Shown one piece after another: positions 40,529-48,751 of a DNA stretch of 53,387 nucleotides. A program made the position numbers and the translations under genes. The notes beneath the pieces were generated by a model, which had not been told where the DNA came from, searched no databases, and saw nothing but the letters and a program-made list of their open reading frames with translations. Every line of letters starts with the position of its first letter. Within the stretch, counting starts at the first letter, position 1. This DNA comes from an uncultured Lachnospiraceae bacterium. Lineage in GTDB: Bacteria; Bacillota; Clostridia; Lachnospirales; Lachnospiraceae. The stretch covers positions 1 to 53,387 of the forward strand of contig URCR01000018.1 in NCBI GenBank assembly GCA_900546325.1, read 5' to 3'.

Positions 40529-42402
40529 TTAAAAATACATTACAGAAAATCTATCTGGGGCTCATTTTCATTTTACTGTATGCCCCGATCATCACCCTTG
40601 CTGTACTGTCTTTCAACAACTCAAAGACACGCGCAAAATGGGGTGGATTTACCGGAAAATGGTACGTTGCCCTTTTCCAGAATGAGCAGATTATGAACGC
40701 GCTCTACACAACGCTGATCATCGCGCTTCTCTCGGCGCTGATCGCCACACTCATCGGAACTGCCGCCGCGATCGGCATTCAGGCGATGAAAAAGAGAGTC
40801 CGCACAGCGATGATGGCAGTCACCAACATTCCGATGTTAAATGCGGATATCGTAACCGGAATTTCCTTAATGCTCTTATTTATCGCATTCCGGTTCTCAC
40901 TTGGATTTGCAACGATCCTCATGGCACACATTACCTTTAACATCCCTTATGTTATCTTAAGTGTCATGCCAAAATTAAAGCAGACAAACCGCCGGACTTA
41001 TGAAGCGGCACTGGATCTTGGTGCTTCTCCGGTCTATGCGTTTTTCAAAGTGGTTTTCCCGGATATCCTTCCGGGTGTCTTCTCCGGGTTCCTGCTTGCC
41101 TTTACGATGTCCCTTGATGATTTCGTCATCACGCACTTCACAAAAGGACCGGGGATCGATACACTGTCCACAAAGATTTACAGCGAAGTGCGAAAAGGGA
41201 TCAAGCCGGAAATGTATGCACTTTCCACCCTGCTGTTTGTGTCAGTGCTGTTTCTTCTGATTTTGGTCAATGTCTCCCCTTCCTCAAAAGAAGGGACCGC
41301 TAAGAAATATGTCAGCAAAAAGAGTAAAGCTGCCCGCTTTGTGTTCCGGCGCCTTGCCCCGGCAGTCATGGCAGTCGTGATCATCGCCGGAGGATTTTTC
41401 TATGGCTCCAAGCAGTCTGTCAGCGGAGATAATCAGGTGATCGTCTACAACTGGGGAGAATATCTCGATCCGGAAGTAATCACAATGTTTGAGGAAGAGA
41501 CCGGCATTTCCGTTGTCTACGAGGAATATGAGACGAATGAGATCATGTATCCAAAAGTACAGTCCGGCGCCATCGCCTACGATGTCGTCTGCCCGTCCGA
41601 CTACATGATCCAGCGTATGATCGAGAACGACCTGCTTGCTGAGATTAATTTTGACAATATTCCGAATATTAAAAATATCGGTACACAGTACATGGAGCAG
41701 TCCCGCCAGTTTGATGCAGAAAATAAATATTCTGTTCCATACTGCTGGGGAACCGTCGGAATCCTCTACAACAAAAAAATGGTGGAGGAACCGATCGACA
41801 GCTGGTCTGTCCTCTGGGATGAAAAGTACAAAGACAATATTTTAATGCAGGACAGCGTCCGCGATGCATTTGCCGTTGCCCTGAAATACCTCGGGTATTC
41901 TTTAAACTCCACAGACCGGGACGAGCTTGAGGCTGCAAAGGAACTTCTGATCGAACAGAAACCGCTTGTGCAGGCATACGTGATCGACCAGGTGCGTGAT
42001 AAGATGATCGGAAACGAGGCTGCCATCGGTGTGATTTATTCCGGGGAGGCTATTTACACACAGCTGGAAAATCCGGATCTGGAATATGTGATTCCAAAAG
42101 AGGGATCTAACGTATGGATCGACTCCTGGGTCATCCCAAAAAATGCAAAACACAAAGAAAATGCAGAGGCATTTATCAACTTCCTCTGCCGTCCGGACAT
42201 CGCAAAGATGAACTTCGACTACATCACTTACTCCACACCAAACGTAGAGGGAAGAAAACTGATCGAAGATCCTGCGATCCGCAACAGCACTATCGCATTC
42301 CCGGATGCCTCTGAGTTAGAACGGTGTGAGACATTCAAGTTCCTCGGAGATGAAAATGATGCACTGTACAACGAATTATGGAGGGAGATCAAATCAAAAT
42401 AA
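40525..42402 (+). CDS. potCD: Fused PotC permease and PotD polyamine-binding protein
   Basis: A 625-aa protein from TTG 40525 (GGGGAGGGAAC). Residues 1 to about 260 are the PotC permease with six membrane helices and EAA loop (YEAALDLGASPVYAFFKVVF). A basic linker and a further membrane helix (about 277-293) lead to an external PotD binding protein, beginning VIVYNWGEYLDPEVI and containing the polyamine-site features YDVVCPSDYM and VPYCWGTVGILYN. The fusion fixes one binding protein per transporter and replaces a free lipoprotein. I know similar fusions in other Firmicutes, so this is unusual but not unique. Confidence 0.95.
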   Translation: MIKNTLQKIYLGLIFILLYAPIITLAVLSFNNSKTRAKWGGFTGKWYVALFQNEQIMNALYTTLIIALLSALIATLIGTAAAIGIQAMKKRVRTAMMAVTNIPMLNADIVTGISLMLLFIAFRFSLGFATILMAHITFNIPYVILSVMPKLKQTNRRTYEAALDLGASPVYAFFKVVFPDILPGVFSGFLLAFTMSLDDFVITHFTKGPGIDTLSTKIYSEVRKGIKPEMYALSTLLFVSVLFLLILVNVSPSSKEGTAKKYVSKKSKAARFVFRRLAPAVMAVVIIAGGFFYGSKQSVSGDNQVIVYNWGEYLDPEVITMFEEETGISVVYEEYETNEIMYPKVQSGAIAYDVVCPSDYMIQRMIENDLLAEINFDNIPNIKNIGTQYMEQSRQFDAENKYSVPYCWGTVGILYNKKMVEEPIDSWSVLWDEKYKDNILMQDSVRDAFAVALKYLGYSLNSTDRDELEAAKELLIEQKPLVQAYVIDQVRDKMIGNEAAIGVIYSGEAIYTQLENPDLEYVIPKEGSNVWIDSWVIPKNAKHKENAEAFINFLCRPDIAKMNFDYITYSTPNVEGRKLIEDPAIRNSTIAFPDASELERCETFKFLGDENDALYNELWREIKSK

Positions 42403-43298
42403 TGAAGCGGACATTTACCTATCCTATCCATCATGAAATGGCAGGCATGACGATCCAGTCTTTCTTAAAACAACAGCAGTATTCCAGTCAGGTGATCACG
42501 CATTTAAAGCGGACACCTGACGGCATCTGCCGAAACGGTATCTGGGCACGGGTACACGAAGTGCTGCAAAGTGGCGACATCCTCACGATTTCCATCGTGG
42601 AAGAAACCTCCTCAGAGCACATCGTTCCCGTGCCGCTTCCGTTTCCAATTGTATACGAAGACGAAGACCTGCTTGTCATCAACAAGCCGGCAGGAATGCC
42701 GATCCACCCTTCTCAGGGAAATTATGAGAACACACTGGCCAATGCTGCTGCCTACTACTTTGCTTCTCAGAAAATCCCGTTCACCTACCGCTGTATCAAT
42801 CGCTTAGATAGGGATACCACCGGACTTCTGATCATCGCAAAGCACATGTACAGCGCTTCTCTTCTATCCAATATGGTGGCCAGACGGGAAATCCATCGGG
42901 AATACCTTGCTGCCGCCACCGGACTTGTCGAAGAATCCGGTACGATCGAGGCACCGATCGGGCGGGCAGACGGTTCCACGATCGAGCGCTGTGTCGACTT
43001 GGCACACGGAGACTATGCCTGCACCCATTTTCAACGGCTTGCTTATCAAAACGGGTACTCTCTCGTGTCTCTGAAACTGGAGACCGGGCGTACCCATCAG
43101 ATCCGTGTCCATATGAAATACATCGGACATCCCCTTCCCGGAGATTTTCTGTACAACCCAGAAGATCACTGTATTGATCGCCAGGCGCTGCACTCTTACC
43201 GGCTCTCCTTTGTCCATCCGATCACAAAAAAGCCGCTGACCTTCACCGCACCGCTTCCGGAAGATATGCGGGCAATTTTTCAAGAGGCTGCAAATTAA
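42402..43298 (+). CDS. RluA family pseudouridine synthase
   Basis: A 298-aa enzyme whose ATG at 42402 overlaps the PotCD stop (TAATG). Residues about 1-75 carry an S4-like RNA-binding region, and the rest is the catalytic domain with the active Asp in INRLDRDTTGLLI and the motif III region ETGRTHQIRVHMKYIGHPLPGD. It isomerises uridine in rRNA or tRNA; the exact site cannot be assigned among RluA/RluC/RluD relatives. Co-transcription with a polyamine transporter is curious, since polyamines mainly bind RNA, but may be accidental. Confidence 0.93.
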   Translation: MKRTFTYPIHHEMAGMTIQSFLKQQQYSSQVITHLKRTPDGICRNGIWARVHEVLQSGDILTISIVEETSSEHIVPVPLPFPIVYEDEDLLVINKPAGMPIHPSQGNYENTLANAAAYYFASQKIPFTYRCINRLDRDTTGLLIIAKHMYSASLLSNMVARREIHREYLAAATGLVEESGTIEAPIGRADGSTIERCVDLAHGDYACTHFQRLAYQNGYSLVSLKLETGRTHQIRVHMKYIGHPLPGDFLYNPEDHCIDRQALHSYRLSFVHPITKKPLTFTAPLPEDMRAIFQEAAN

Positions 43299-43306
43299 AA
43301 AATAAG

Positions 43307-43355
43307 CGTGACGCAAAATAGGTTTCTATTAAAATTCCCTATTTTACGCCACGCT
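43307..43355. terminator. Bidirectional terminator between the RluA-type and GDPD genes
   Basis: GCGTGACGCAAAATAGG pairs with CCTATTTTACGCCACGC with two mismatches around a 14-15-nt loop. T-rich sequence follows on the plus strand and T-run sequence (rc of AAAAAA at 43298-43303) on the minus strand. Confidence 0.8.
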
Positions 43356-43387
43356 GTTTCTTTGCGCATTTTTCTTGAACGTTCCGT

Positions 43388-44347
43388 CTAGGTCGAAAGA
43401 TCATCCGTCGTCAGGAAGTCGACCTCTTGCTCAGTCCACTCTTGTTTTTCCCAGCTTTCATTGTACGTCCAAACGTTGACGCTGATCCCCCTGTCTTTTG
43501 CATATGCCATCATGTCACTGCTGATTTTAGCCGCCGCAATTCCGCTGTGGGAAAGTTCTGCCGCCTGGTCGATCGTTTCCTGCGTTCCTTCCTCCACAAG
43601 ATATTTTACACGGATAATCTCGGAGCATTCCCGGATTTTCTTAAGCTGGTCAAGATTGCCGCTCAGACATACCGTCGACTCTTCCATCCCAAGCTCCTTG
43701 ACTTTCTGCACAAGCGACACAACATCGTCCACCGATGTGAATTTCAGATCCAGCACGGCATTGGAGCCGCTTTGCCGGCAGACTTCCAGAAACTCCTCCA
43801 TCGTCGGCACACCAGTATATGGATATGCCCAGACGTTGCTGCCACTGTCGATTGTCAGCATCTGGATCTCCTCCAAAGTCATCTCTGCGATTGTCCCTGT
43901 TCCATCAGTCATCCGATCCACAGTCGGATCGTGCATACATACAAATGCTCCGTCAGCGGTCTTATGGATATCCGCCTCAATCCCCCATGCACCGTTCTCG
44001 GCTGCCAGTTCATAGGCGGGAAGCGTGTTTTCCGGCGCTTCTGAGCTGTAGCCGCGGTGGGCGATCATTTTTGTTCCGCTGTTTTTCACCGCAAGGGCTG
44101 TCGTCTGCTCAAGTGTCTGTTCCATATTTCCTCCAAGCAGCGGCACCGCTTTCTCAACTGTGGTCTCCGGGAGCATCTTCGCTTTCAGATCTAAAGTGTA
44201 ACTTCTGCTGTACACAAAGATTCCTGCCGCCGCGCAGAGAATTGTTCCGGCAGTACATCCAAGAAAAATCTTCTGTCTCCGTACTTTTCTGCGCCGCAGC
44301 TCCTTCATTCTTTTGAGCTTCTGCTCTCTCAGTGTATATTCCGACAT
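43388..44347 (-). CDS. Glycerophosphodiester phosphodiesterase, membrane-anchored
   Basis: A 319-aa protein from ATG 44347 (CAGGTGAC). A basic N-terminus and one membrane helix at about 27-46 place the GDPD domain outside. Conserved residues are in MIAHRGYSSEAPENT (catalytic His, Arg, Glu), EADIHKTADGAFVCMHDPTVDR (metal ligands and second His) and NAVLDLKFT. It hydrolyses glycerophosphodiesters, possibly from lipid or teichoic acid turnover. It is the last gene of the long minus-strand run. Confidence 0.92.
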   Translation of the reverse strand: MSEYTLREQKLKRMKELRRRKVRRQKIFLGCTAGTILCAAAGIFVYSRSYTLDLKAKMLPETTVEKAVPLLGGNMEQTLEQTTALAVKNSGTKMIAHRGYSSEAPENTLPAYELAAENGAWGIEADIHKTADGAFVCMHDPTVDRMTDGTGTIAEMTLEEIQMLTIDSGSNVWAYPYTGVPTMEEFLEVCRQSGSNAVLDLKFTSVDDVVSLVQKVKELGMEESTVCLSGNLDQLKKIRECSEIIRVKYLVEEGTQETIDQAAELSHSGIAAAKISSDMMAYAKDRGISVNVWTYNESWEKQEWTEQEVDFLTTDDLST

Positions 44348-44359
44348 GCCTGTCACCTG

Positions 44360-46027
44360 CTACACTTGAAAGCATCCGCCGCCGATAAATTCCCGCAGGA
44401 GAGAATTTTTCGGAATATTCTCACTTCCGACACCAACAAAATATTCGAGGAATTTCAGAAGCCTTTTCGCCTCTGTATACTCTTCACAGTCCTTGTCGAT
44501 TCCAAATAAGATCGGCTCTGCATACTGTTTTAACACTGCCAGTTCATAGATCAGTGCAGAGTTGAACATGACATCTGCCTCTTCCTGGTAAGGGAAAATA
44601 TTTTCCTCCTCCCCGCGTCTGACAGAAGGCCACATCCGGATCGTCTGCTGGGCAGAAGTTCCCCGCGTTCTCGCATCTCTCACAAGTCTTCGGATCAGCC
44701 GTCCGTCTGTCGTAGGGATCCGGTTGTGCTCATCAATATTTAACTGCGTCAGTGCACTGATATAAATTTTGAATTTGTTTTCTGCTGCCAGTCTGTAAGT
44801 CATCGCATCATTCAGACAGTGGATCCCCTCGATGACCAGGACATCATTTGCCCCAAGCTTCTTCGGCTTTGACGTATATTCCCGCTTTCCGGTCTTAAAA
44901 TTAAACGTCGGAAGCTGTACTTCCTTTCCCTCCAGGAGATCTGTCATATCCTGATTAAACTTCTCAAGATCAATTGCCTCCAGACATTCAAAATTATAAT
45001 TGCCATCCTCATCCTTCGGTGTCAGCTCCCGGTCTACAAAATAATTGTCAACCGCGATCGGATGCGGTACAAGCCCATTGACTCTGAGCTGCACAGACAG
45101 TCTGTGGGAAAATGTAGTCTTTCCCGAGGAAGACGGCCCTGCGATCAAAATGAAACGCAGTTCCGGTCTGGCTGCAATCTGCGCCGCGATCGAAGCGATC
45201 TTACTCTCCTGAAGCGCTTCCTGCACAAGCATCTCCTCAAGGATATCCCCTTTTGTGATAATGTCATTCAGCTCTCCGACTGTCTCAATTCCCTGCATGT
45301 CACCCCATCTTGTAGATTCCTTCAACACCTGGAACAATTTATTCTGAGGTGCAAACGGCGGCACCTCTTTCGGCGCTGATGCCACCGGCATCTGAATGAC
45401 AAACCCTTCATCATACAAATGCAGTTCAAAATATTTCAAATATCTTGTGCTCGGAAGCATATATCCATAGTAGTAATCCTCAAACTCATTCAAACGGTAC
45501 AGATTGACCTTCGATCCTCTCCGGTACTCAAAAAGCTTCTCCTTATCCACCATTCCATACTGGTGAAAAAGCGCTGTGGCATCCGGCGTCGATACACTTC
45601 TCTTTTGGATCGGCATATCTGCCTCTACGATATCCCGCATACGGATTGTCACCCGGTTTAAGAAATCCTGGTTGACAACAACATTCCCCTCTACTTTGCA
45701 ATAATAGCCTTTGCTGATCGAGTAGAGAATTCTTACCTTCTCTACATTTTCATGCCCTGCCACATTGTAAACCGCCTTCACAAGCAGAAGACTCATACTT
45801 CTTCTGTAAGTCTGATTTCCGATGACTTCCCCGGTTGTAACAAACTTTAATATACAGTCTTTCTTTAATCTTTTACCAAGTTCCTGAAGACGATTATTCA
45901 CAAAGACGAGCACGATATCATTTTCATACTCTGACTGAAAATCTTCCGAGATTTTCTCATATGTGGTCCCCGCTTCATACTGACGGAGGACATTTCCAAC
46001 CTGAACGGTATATGTCTGTTTTTCCAA
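44360..46027 (-). CDS. Nucleoside (uridine) kinase family protein with TGS-like N-terminus
   Basis: A 555-aa protein with a TTG start at 46027 (GAAGGGAAAC), the point where homologues begin (EKQTYTVQVGN). The N-terminal about 60 residues are TGS-like, followed by a region resembling the second additional domain of threonyl-tRNA synthetase. From about residue 285 comes the uridine-kinase P-loop domain (LIAGPSSSGKTTFSHRL, DNYFVDRELTPKD, VIEGIHCLND). Such fusions are usual in Firmicutes. They are annotated as nucleoside kinases without much proof, and the threonyl-tRNA-synthetase-like part suggests nucleic-acid or amino-acid sensing. Confidence 0.9.
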   Translation of the reverse strand: MEKQTYTVQVGNVLRQYEAGTTYEKISEDFQSEYENDIVLVFVNNRLQELGKRLKKDCILKFVTTGEVIGNQTYRRSMSLLLVKAVYNVAGHENVEKVRILYSISKGYYCKVEGNVVVNQDFLNRVTIRMRDIVEADMPIQKRSVSTPDATALFHQYGMVDKEKLFEYRRGSKVNLYRLNEFEDYYYGYMLPSTRYLKYFELHLYDEGFVIQMPVASAPKEVPPFAPQNKLFQVLKESTRWGDMQGIETVGELNDIITKGDILEEMLVQEALQESKIASIAAQIAARPELRFILIAGPSSSGKTTFSHRLSVQLRVNGLVPHPIAVDNYFVDRELTPKDEDGNYNFECLEAIDLEKFNQDMTDLLEGKEVQLPTFNFKTGKREYTSKPKKLGANDVLVIEGIHCLNDAMTYRLAAENKFKIYISALTQLNIDEHNRIPTTDGRLIRRLVRDARTRGTSAQQTIRMWPSVRRGEEENIFPYQEEADVMFNSALIYELAVLKQYAEPILFGIDKDCEEYTEAKRLLKFLEYFVGVGSENIPKNSLLREFIGGGCFQV

Positions 46028-46067
46028 CTGTTTCCCTTCTTTCTTCTCTGTCACCTTACATTTTATG

Positions 46068-46847
46068 TTACACAACAGAAAACGGATGTCTGACCGGAGC
46101 GCATTTTATATCCAGCTCTCCAACTCTTTCTTCCAGAAACTTCTTCATATCTTCGATAAAAATATGTTCCATTCCATAGTGCCCGGCATCAATGATCGTA
46201 AGCCCCTGCGCCTCAGCATCAATCCCGGAATGATGGTCGATATCTCCAGTAATCAACACCTCTGCCTTCTTTCTGATTGCCTCCTCAATGACACTCTTTC
46301 CGGAGCCCGGGCAGACTGCTGCTCTCTGGACTTTTTGATCCATATCCCCAAACACTTTCACATTTGGAAGTGCAAACTTCTCTTTGACAAGTTCACAACA
46401 TTCCCGCACCGTCATTGCACTTGCAAACTGCCCTGATCTGCCGATTCCTTTCTCCGGTTCTTTTGGCTCAGTCTGTTCCAATACCTCTATGGACTGTAAG
46501 CCCAGACGTTCGGCCGCAAGATCTGCCATCCGGAGCACATCATAGTTCGTATGCATCGCATAATAGGAAATATCGTGCTGCAGCAGTTGTACAACACGAT
46601 TTCCAATAAAATCCTGGTCTGAAATTTTCTTTAATCCTTTAAAGATCAATGGATGGTGAGTGATGATCAGGTCCGCCTCCATCCGGACTGCCTCCTGAAT
46701 CACTTCCTCTGTCACATCCAGTGCAAGATAAACGCTTTTGACTTCTTTGCTGCCCCGTCCGGCGAGAAGCCCTACATTATCCCACTCACATGCATACGAA
46801 ACCGGATATACTTCTTCGATCCTCTCTGTCAATTCCTTACAAAGCAT
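46068..46847 (-). CDS. Nif3-like dinuclear metal centre protein
   Basis: A 259-aa protein of the NIF3/YqfO family that forms hexameric rings with a two-metal site. The ligands are visible as WDNVGLLAG, ITHHPLIF, TNYDV and the C-terminal DAGHYGMEH. The exact reaction is disputed; some members act as GTP cyclohydrolase-like or hydrolase enzymes. It follows trmK by 30 bp, as in Bacillus, where the pair is conserved next to rpoD. Confidence 0.94.
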   Translation of the reverse strand: MLCKELTERIEEVYPVSYACEWDNVGLLAGRGSKEVKSVYLALDVTEEVIQEAVRMEADLIITHHPLIFKGLKKISDQDFIGNRVVQLLQHDISYYAMHTNYDVLRMADLAAERLGLQSIEVLEQTEPKEPEKGIGRSGQFASAMTVRECCELVKEKFALPNVKVFGDMDQKVQRAAVCPGSGKSVIEEAIRKKAEVLITGDIDHHSGIDAEAQGLTIIDAGHYGMEHIFIEDMKKFLEERVGELDIKCAPVRHPFSVV

Positions 46848-46877
46848 CGCTCTTTCCTCCCGTTTCTTCTATTTCTT

Positions 46878-47585
46878 TTATTTTCTCCCGGATTCCCACT
46901 GTCCCAGGATTCTCTCTACACATGCAGTCTCCTCCTGCAGTGTTTCTCTTCTCCGGCAGATATGGTCACCGCTTTTTCCATCCAGTTCCCTTAATACCTT
47001 TTGCTTCATCTCCAGTTCTCTCTTGAGAAAACTGCGCAGTACCGGATGCTTCTGCGCAAGAAGACCTTTCCCATAGTATGCCTCTTCTTTTGTCAGCGTG
47101 TACGGACTTCCCGGACACACTTTCATGATTGGATAAAATTTTCCTTCCTCCAGCACCATGTCTTCTGCAAGCACTTCATATCCATGCTCTGCCAGATATT
47201 CCCGGACTTTGTAAAGTTCCGACTGCGGCTGTAAGATCAGCACTTTCATTCTTCTTGCCGTCGCACTGCTCTCCTCCAGGATCTTGATCGTCAATGTTCC
47301 GCCCATGCCTGCAATAATAGCACAATCTGCTTCTCCTGGCTCTAGTGCTCTCATCCCGTCAGATCTTCTCGTAGTGATCTTCTCAGAAAGCCCTGCCGCC
47401 AGAATATGTTCCCTTGCGCGGTCAAGCGGTCCGACATTGATATCCATCGCAACTGCCTCCGGACATCTCCCCTCCTGCACAAGTGCGATCGGGATATATC
47501 CATGGTCAGTTCCGATGTCCGCCACTGCCATTCCATCATCCACAAGATCCGCCACCGCACGCAGACGCTCTGATAATTCTGTCAT
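46878..47585 (-). CDS. trmK: tRNA (adenine(22)-N1)-methyltransferase
   Basis: A 235-aa SAM-dependent methyltransferase from ATG 47585. The SAM motif is VADIGTDHGYIPIAL and the catalytic region is CAIIAGMGGTLTIKIL. TrmK methylates A22 in the D-arm of class II tRNAs such as tRNA-Leu and tRNA-Ser. It lies 16 bp after the rpoD stop, the normal Gram-positive order rpoD-trmK-Nif3. Confidence 0.94.
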   Translation of the reverse strand: MTELSERLRAVADLVDDGMAVADIGTDHGYIPIALVQEGRCPEAVAMDINVGPLDRAREHILAAGLSEKITTRRSDGMRALEPGEADCAIIAGMGGTLTIKILEESSATARRMKVLILQPQSELYKVREYLAEHGYEVLAEDMVLEEGKFYPIMKVCPGSPYTLTKEEAYYGKGLLAQKHPVLRSFLKRELEMKQKVLRELDGKSGDHICRRRETLQEETACVERILGQWESGRK

Positions 47586-47601
47586 CACTTTGCCTTCCTC
47601 T

Positions 47602-48714
47602 CTAGTCAAGGTAATCTCTTAACTTCCGGCTTCTGCTTGGATGACGCAGTTTTCTGAGTGCCTTTGCCTCAATCTGACGGATTCGCTCTCTCGTGACATC
47701 AAATTCTTTTCCGACTTCTTCCAGCGTTCTCGCACGTCCGTCATTCATACCGAAGCGGAGTCTTAATACCTTCTGCTCTCTGTCTGTCAGCGTGCTGAGC
47801 ACTTCATCCAGCTGTTCCTTCAAAAGTGTTGCCGCTGCAGCCTCCGCCGGAACCGGCACATTATCATCCTGAATGAAATCACCGAGATGGCTGTCTTCCT
47901 CCTCACCGATCGGTGTTTCCAAAGATACCGGCTCCTGGGAAATCTTAAGGATCTCTCTGACTCTGTCCACCGGCATGTCAAGTTCCTTTGCAATCTCTTC
48001 CGGAAGCGGTTCTCTTCCAAGCTCCTGAAGCAGCTGTCTGGATACGCGGATCAGCTTATTGATCGTCTCTACCATGTGCACCGGGATACGGATCGTTCTC
48101 GCCTGATCTGCAATGGCTCTTGTGATCGCCTGACGGATCCACCATGTCGCATACGTACTGAATTTGAATCCTTTGTTGTAGTCAAATTTCTCTACCGCCT
48201 TGATCAGACCGAGATTTCCTTCCTGAATCAGGTCAAGGAATAACATTCCCCTTCCAACATACCGCTTCGCAATGCTGACAACAAGGCGGAGGTTGGCCTC
48301 TGCAAGACGCTTTTTGGCATCCTCATCGCCCTCTTCCATCCTTCTTGCAAGTTCGATTTCCTCCTCGGCACTTAACAGCGGTACTTTTCCGATTTCTTTC
48401 AGATACATACGGACCGGATCTTCAATGCTGATTCCATCCGGCACTGAGAGGTCGATCTTCTCCATATCCACCTCGTCTTCGTCTGTGAGCATGATCTCGA
48501 TATCATCGTCGTCATCATCGCCTTCTCCGATTCTGAGTACATCGATGTTGCTCGCCTCAAGCGCCTCAAATACTTTATCCATCTGCTCGGAATCCAGTTC
48601 CATATCTGAAAAGAAATCATTGATCTCCTGTAATTCCAGAATGCTTTTCTTCTTTTTTCCAAGTGCAATGAGTTCTTTTACTTTCTCAATCAGTTTTAAT
48701 GTATTTTCTTCCAT
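47602..48714 (-). CDS. rpoD: Housekeeping RNA polymerase sigma factor
   Basis: A 370-aa primary sigma factor (SigA). Region 1.1 is acidic and includes DDDDD; region 1.2 contains DPVRMYLKEIG; region 2 contains FLDLIQEGNLGLIKAVEKFDY and FSTYATWWIRQAI; region 3 follows; region 4.2 HTH is TLEEVGKEFDVTRERIRQIE. It reads the TTGACA/TATAAT promoters used throughout the window. The ATG follows GGAGG and lies 37 bp after dnaG, the classical macromolecular-synthesis order. Confidence 0.98.
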   Translation of the reverse strand: MEENTLKLIEKVKELIALGKKKKSILELQEINDFFSDMELDSEQMDKVFEALEASNIDVLRIGEGDDDDDDIEIMLTDEDEVDMEKIDLSVPDGISIEDPVRMYLKEIGKVPLLSAEEEIELARRMEEGDEDAKKRLAEANLRLVVSIAKRYVGRGMLFLDLIQEGNLGLIKAVEKFDYNKGFKFSTYATWWIRQAITRAIADQARTIRIPVHMVETINKLIRVSRQLLQELGREPLPEEIAKELDMPVDRVREILKISQEPVSLETPIGEEEDSHLGDFIQDDNVPVPAEAAAATLLKEQLDEVLSTLTDREQKVLRLRFGMNDGRARTLEEVGKEFDVTRERIRQIEAKALRKLRHPSRSRKLRDYLD

Positions 48715-48751
48715 TCGTGTCTATCCTCCATAACCTGTTTCTATTTTATCC

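Noticed and set aside
48272..48733. A 153-codon plus-strand open frame opposite rpoD
   Set aside because: The Ser-rich product is the expected antisense of acidic codons in region 1 of the sigma factor.
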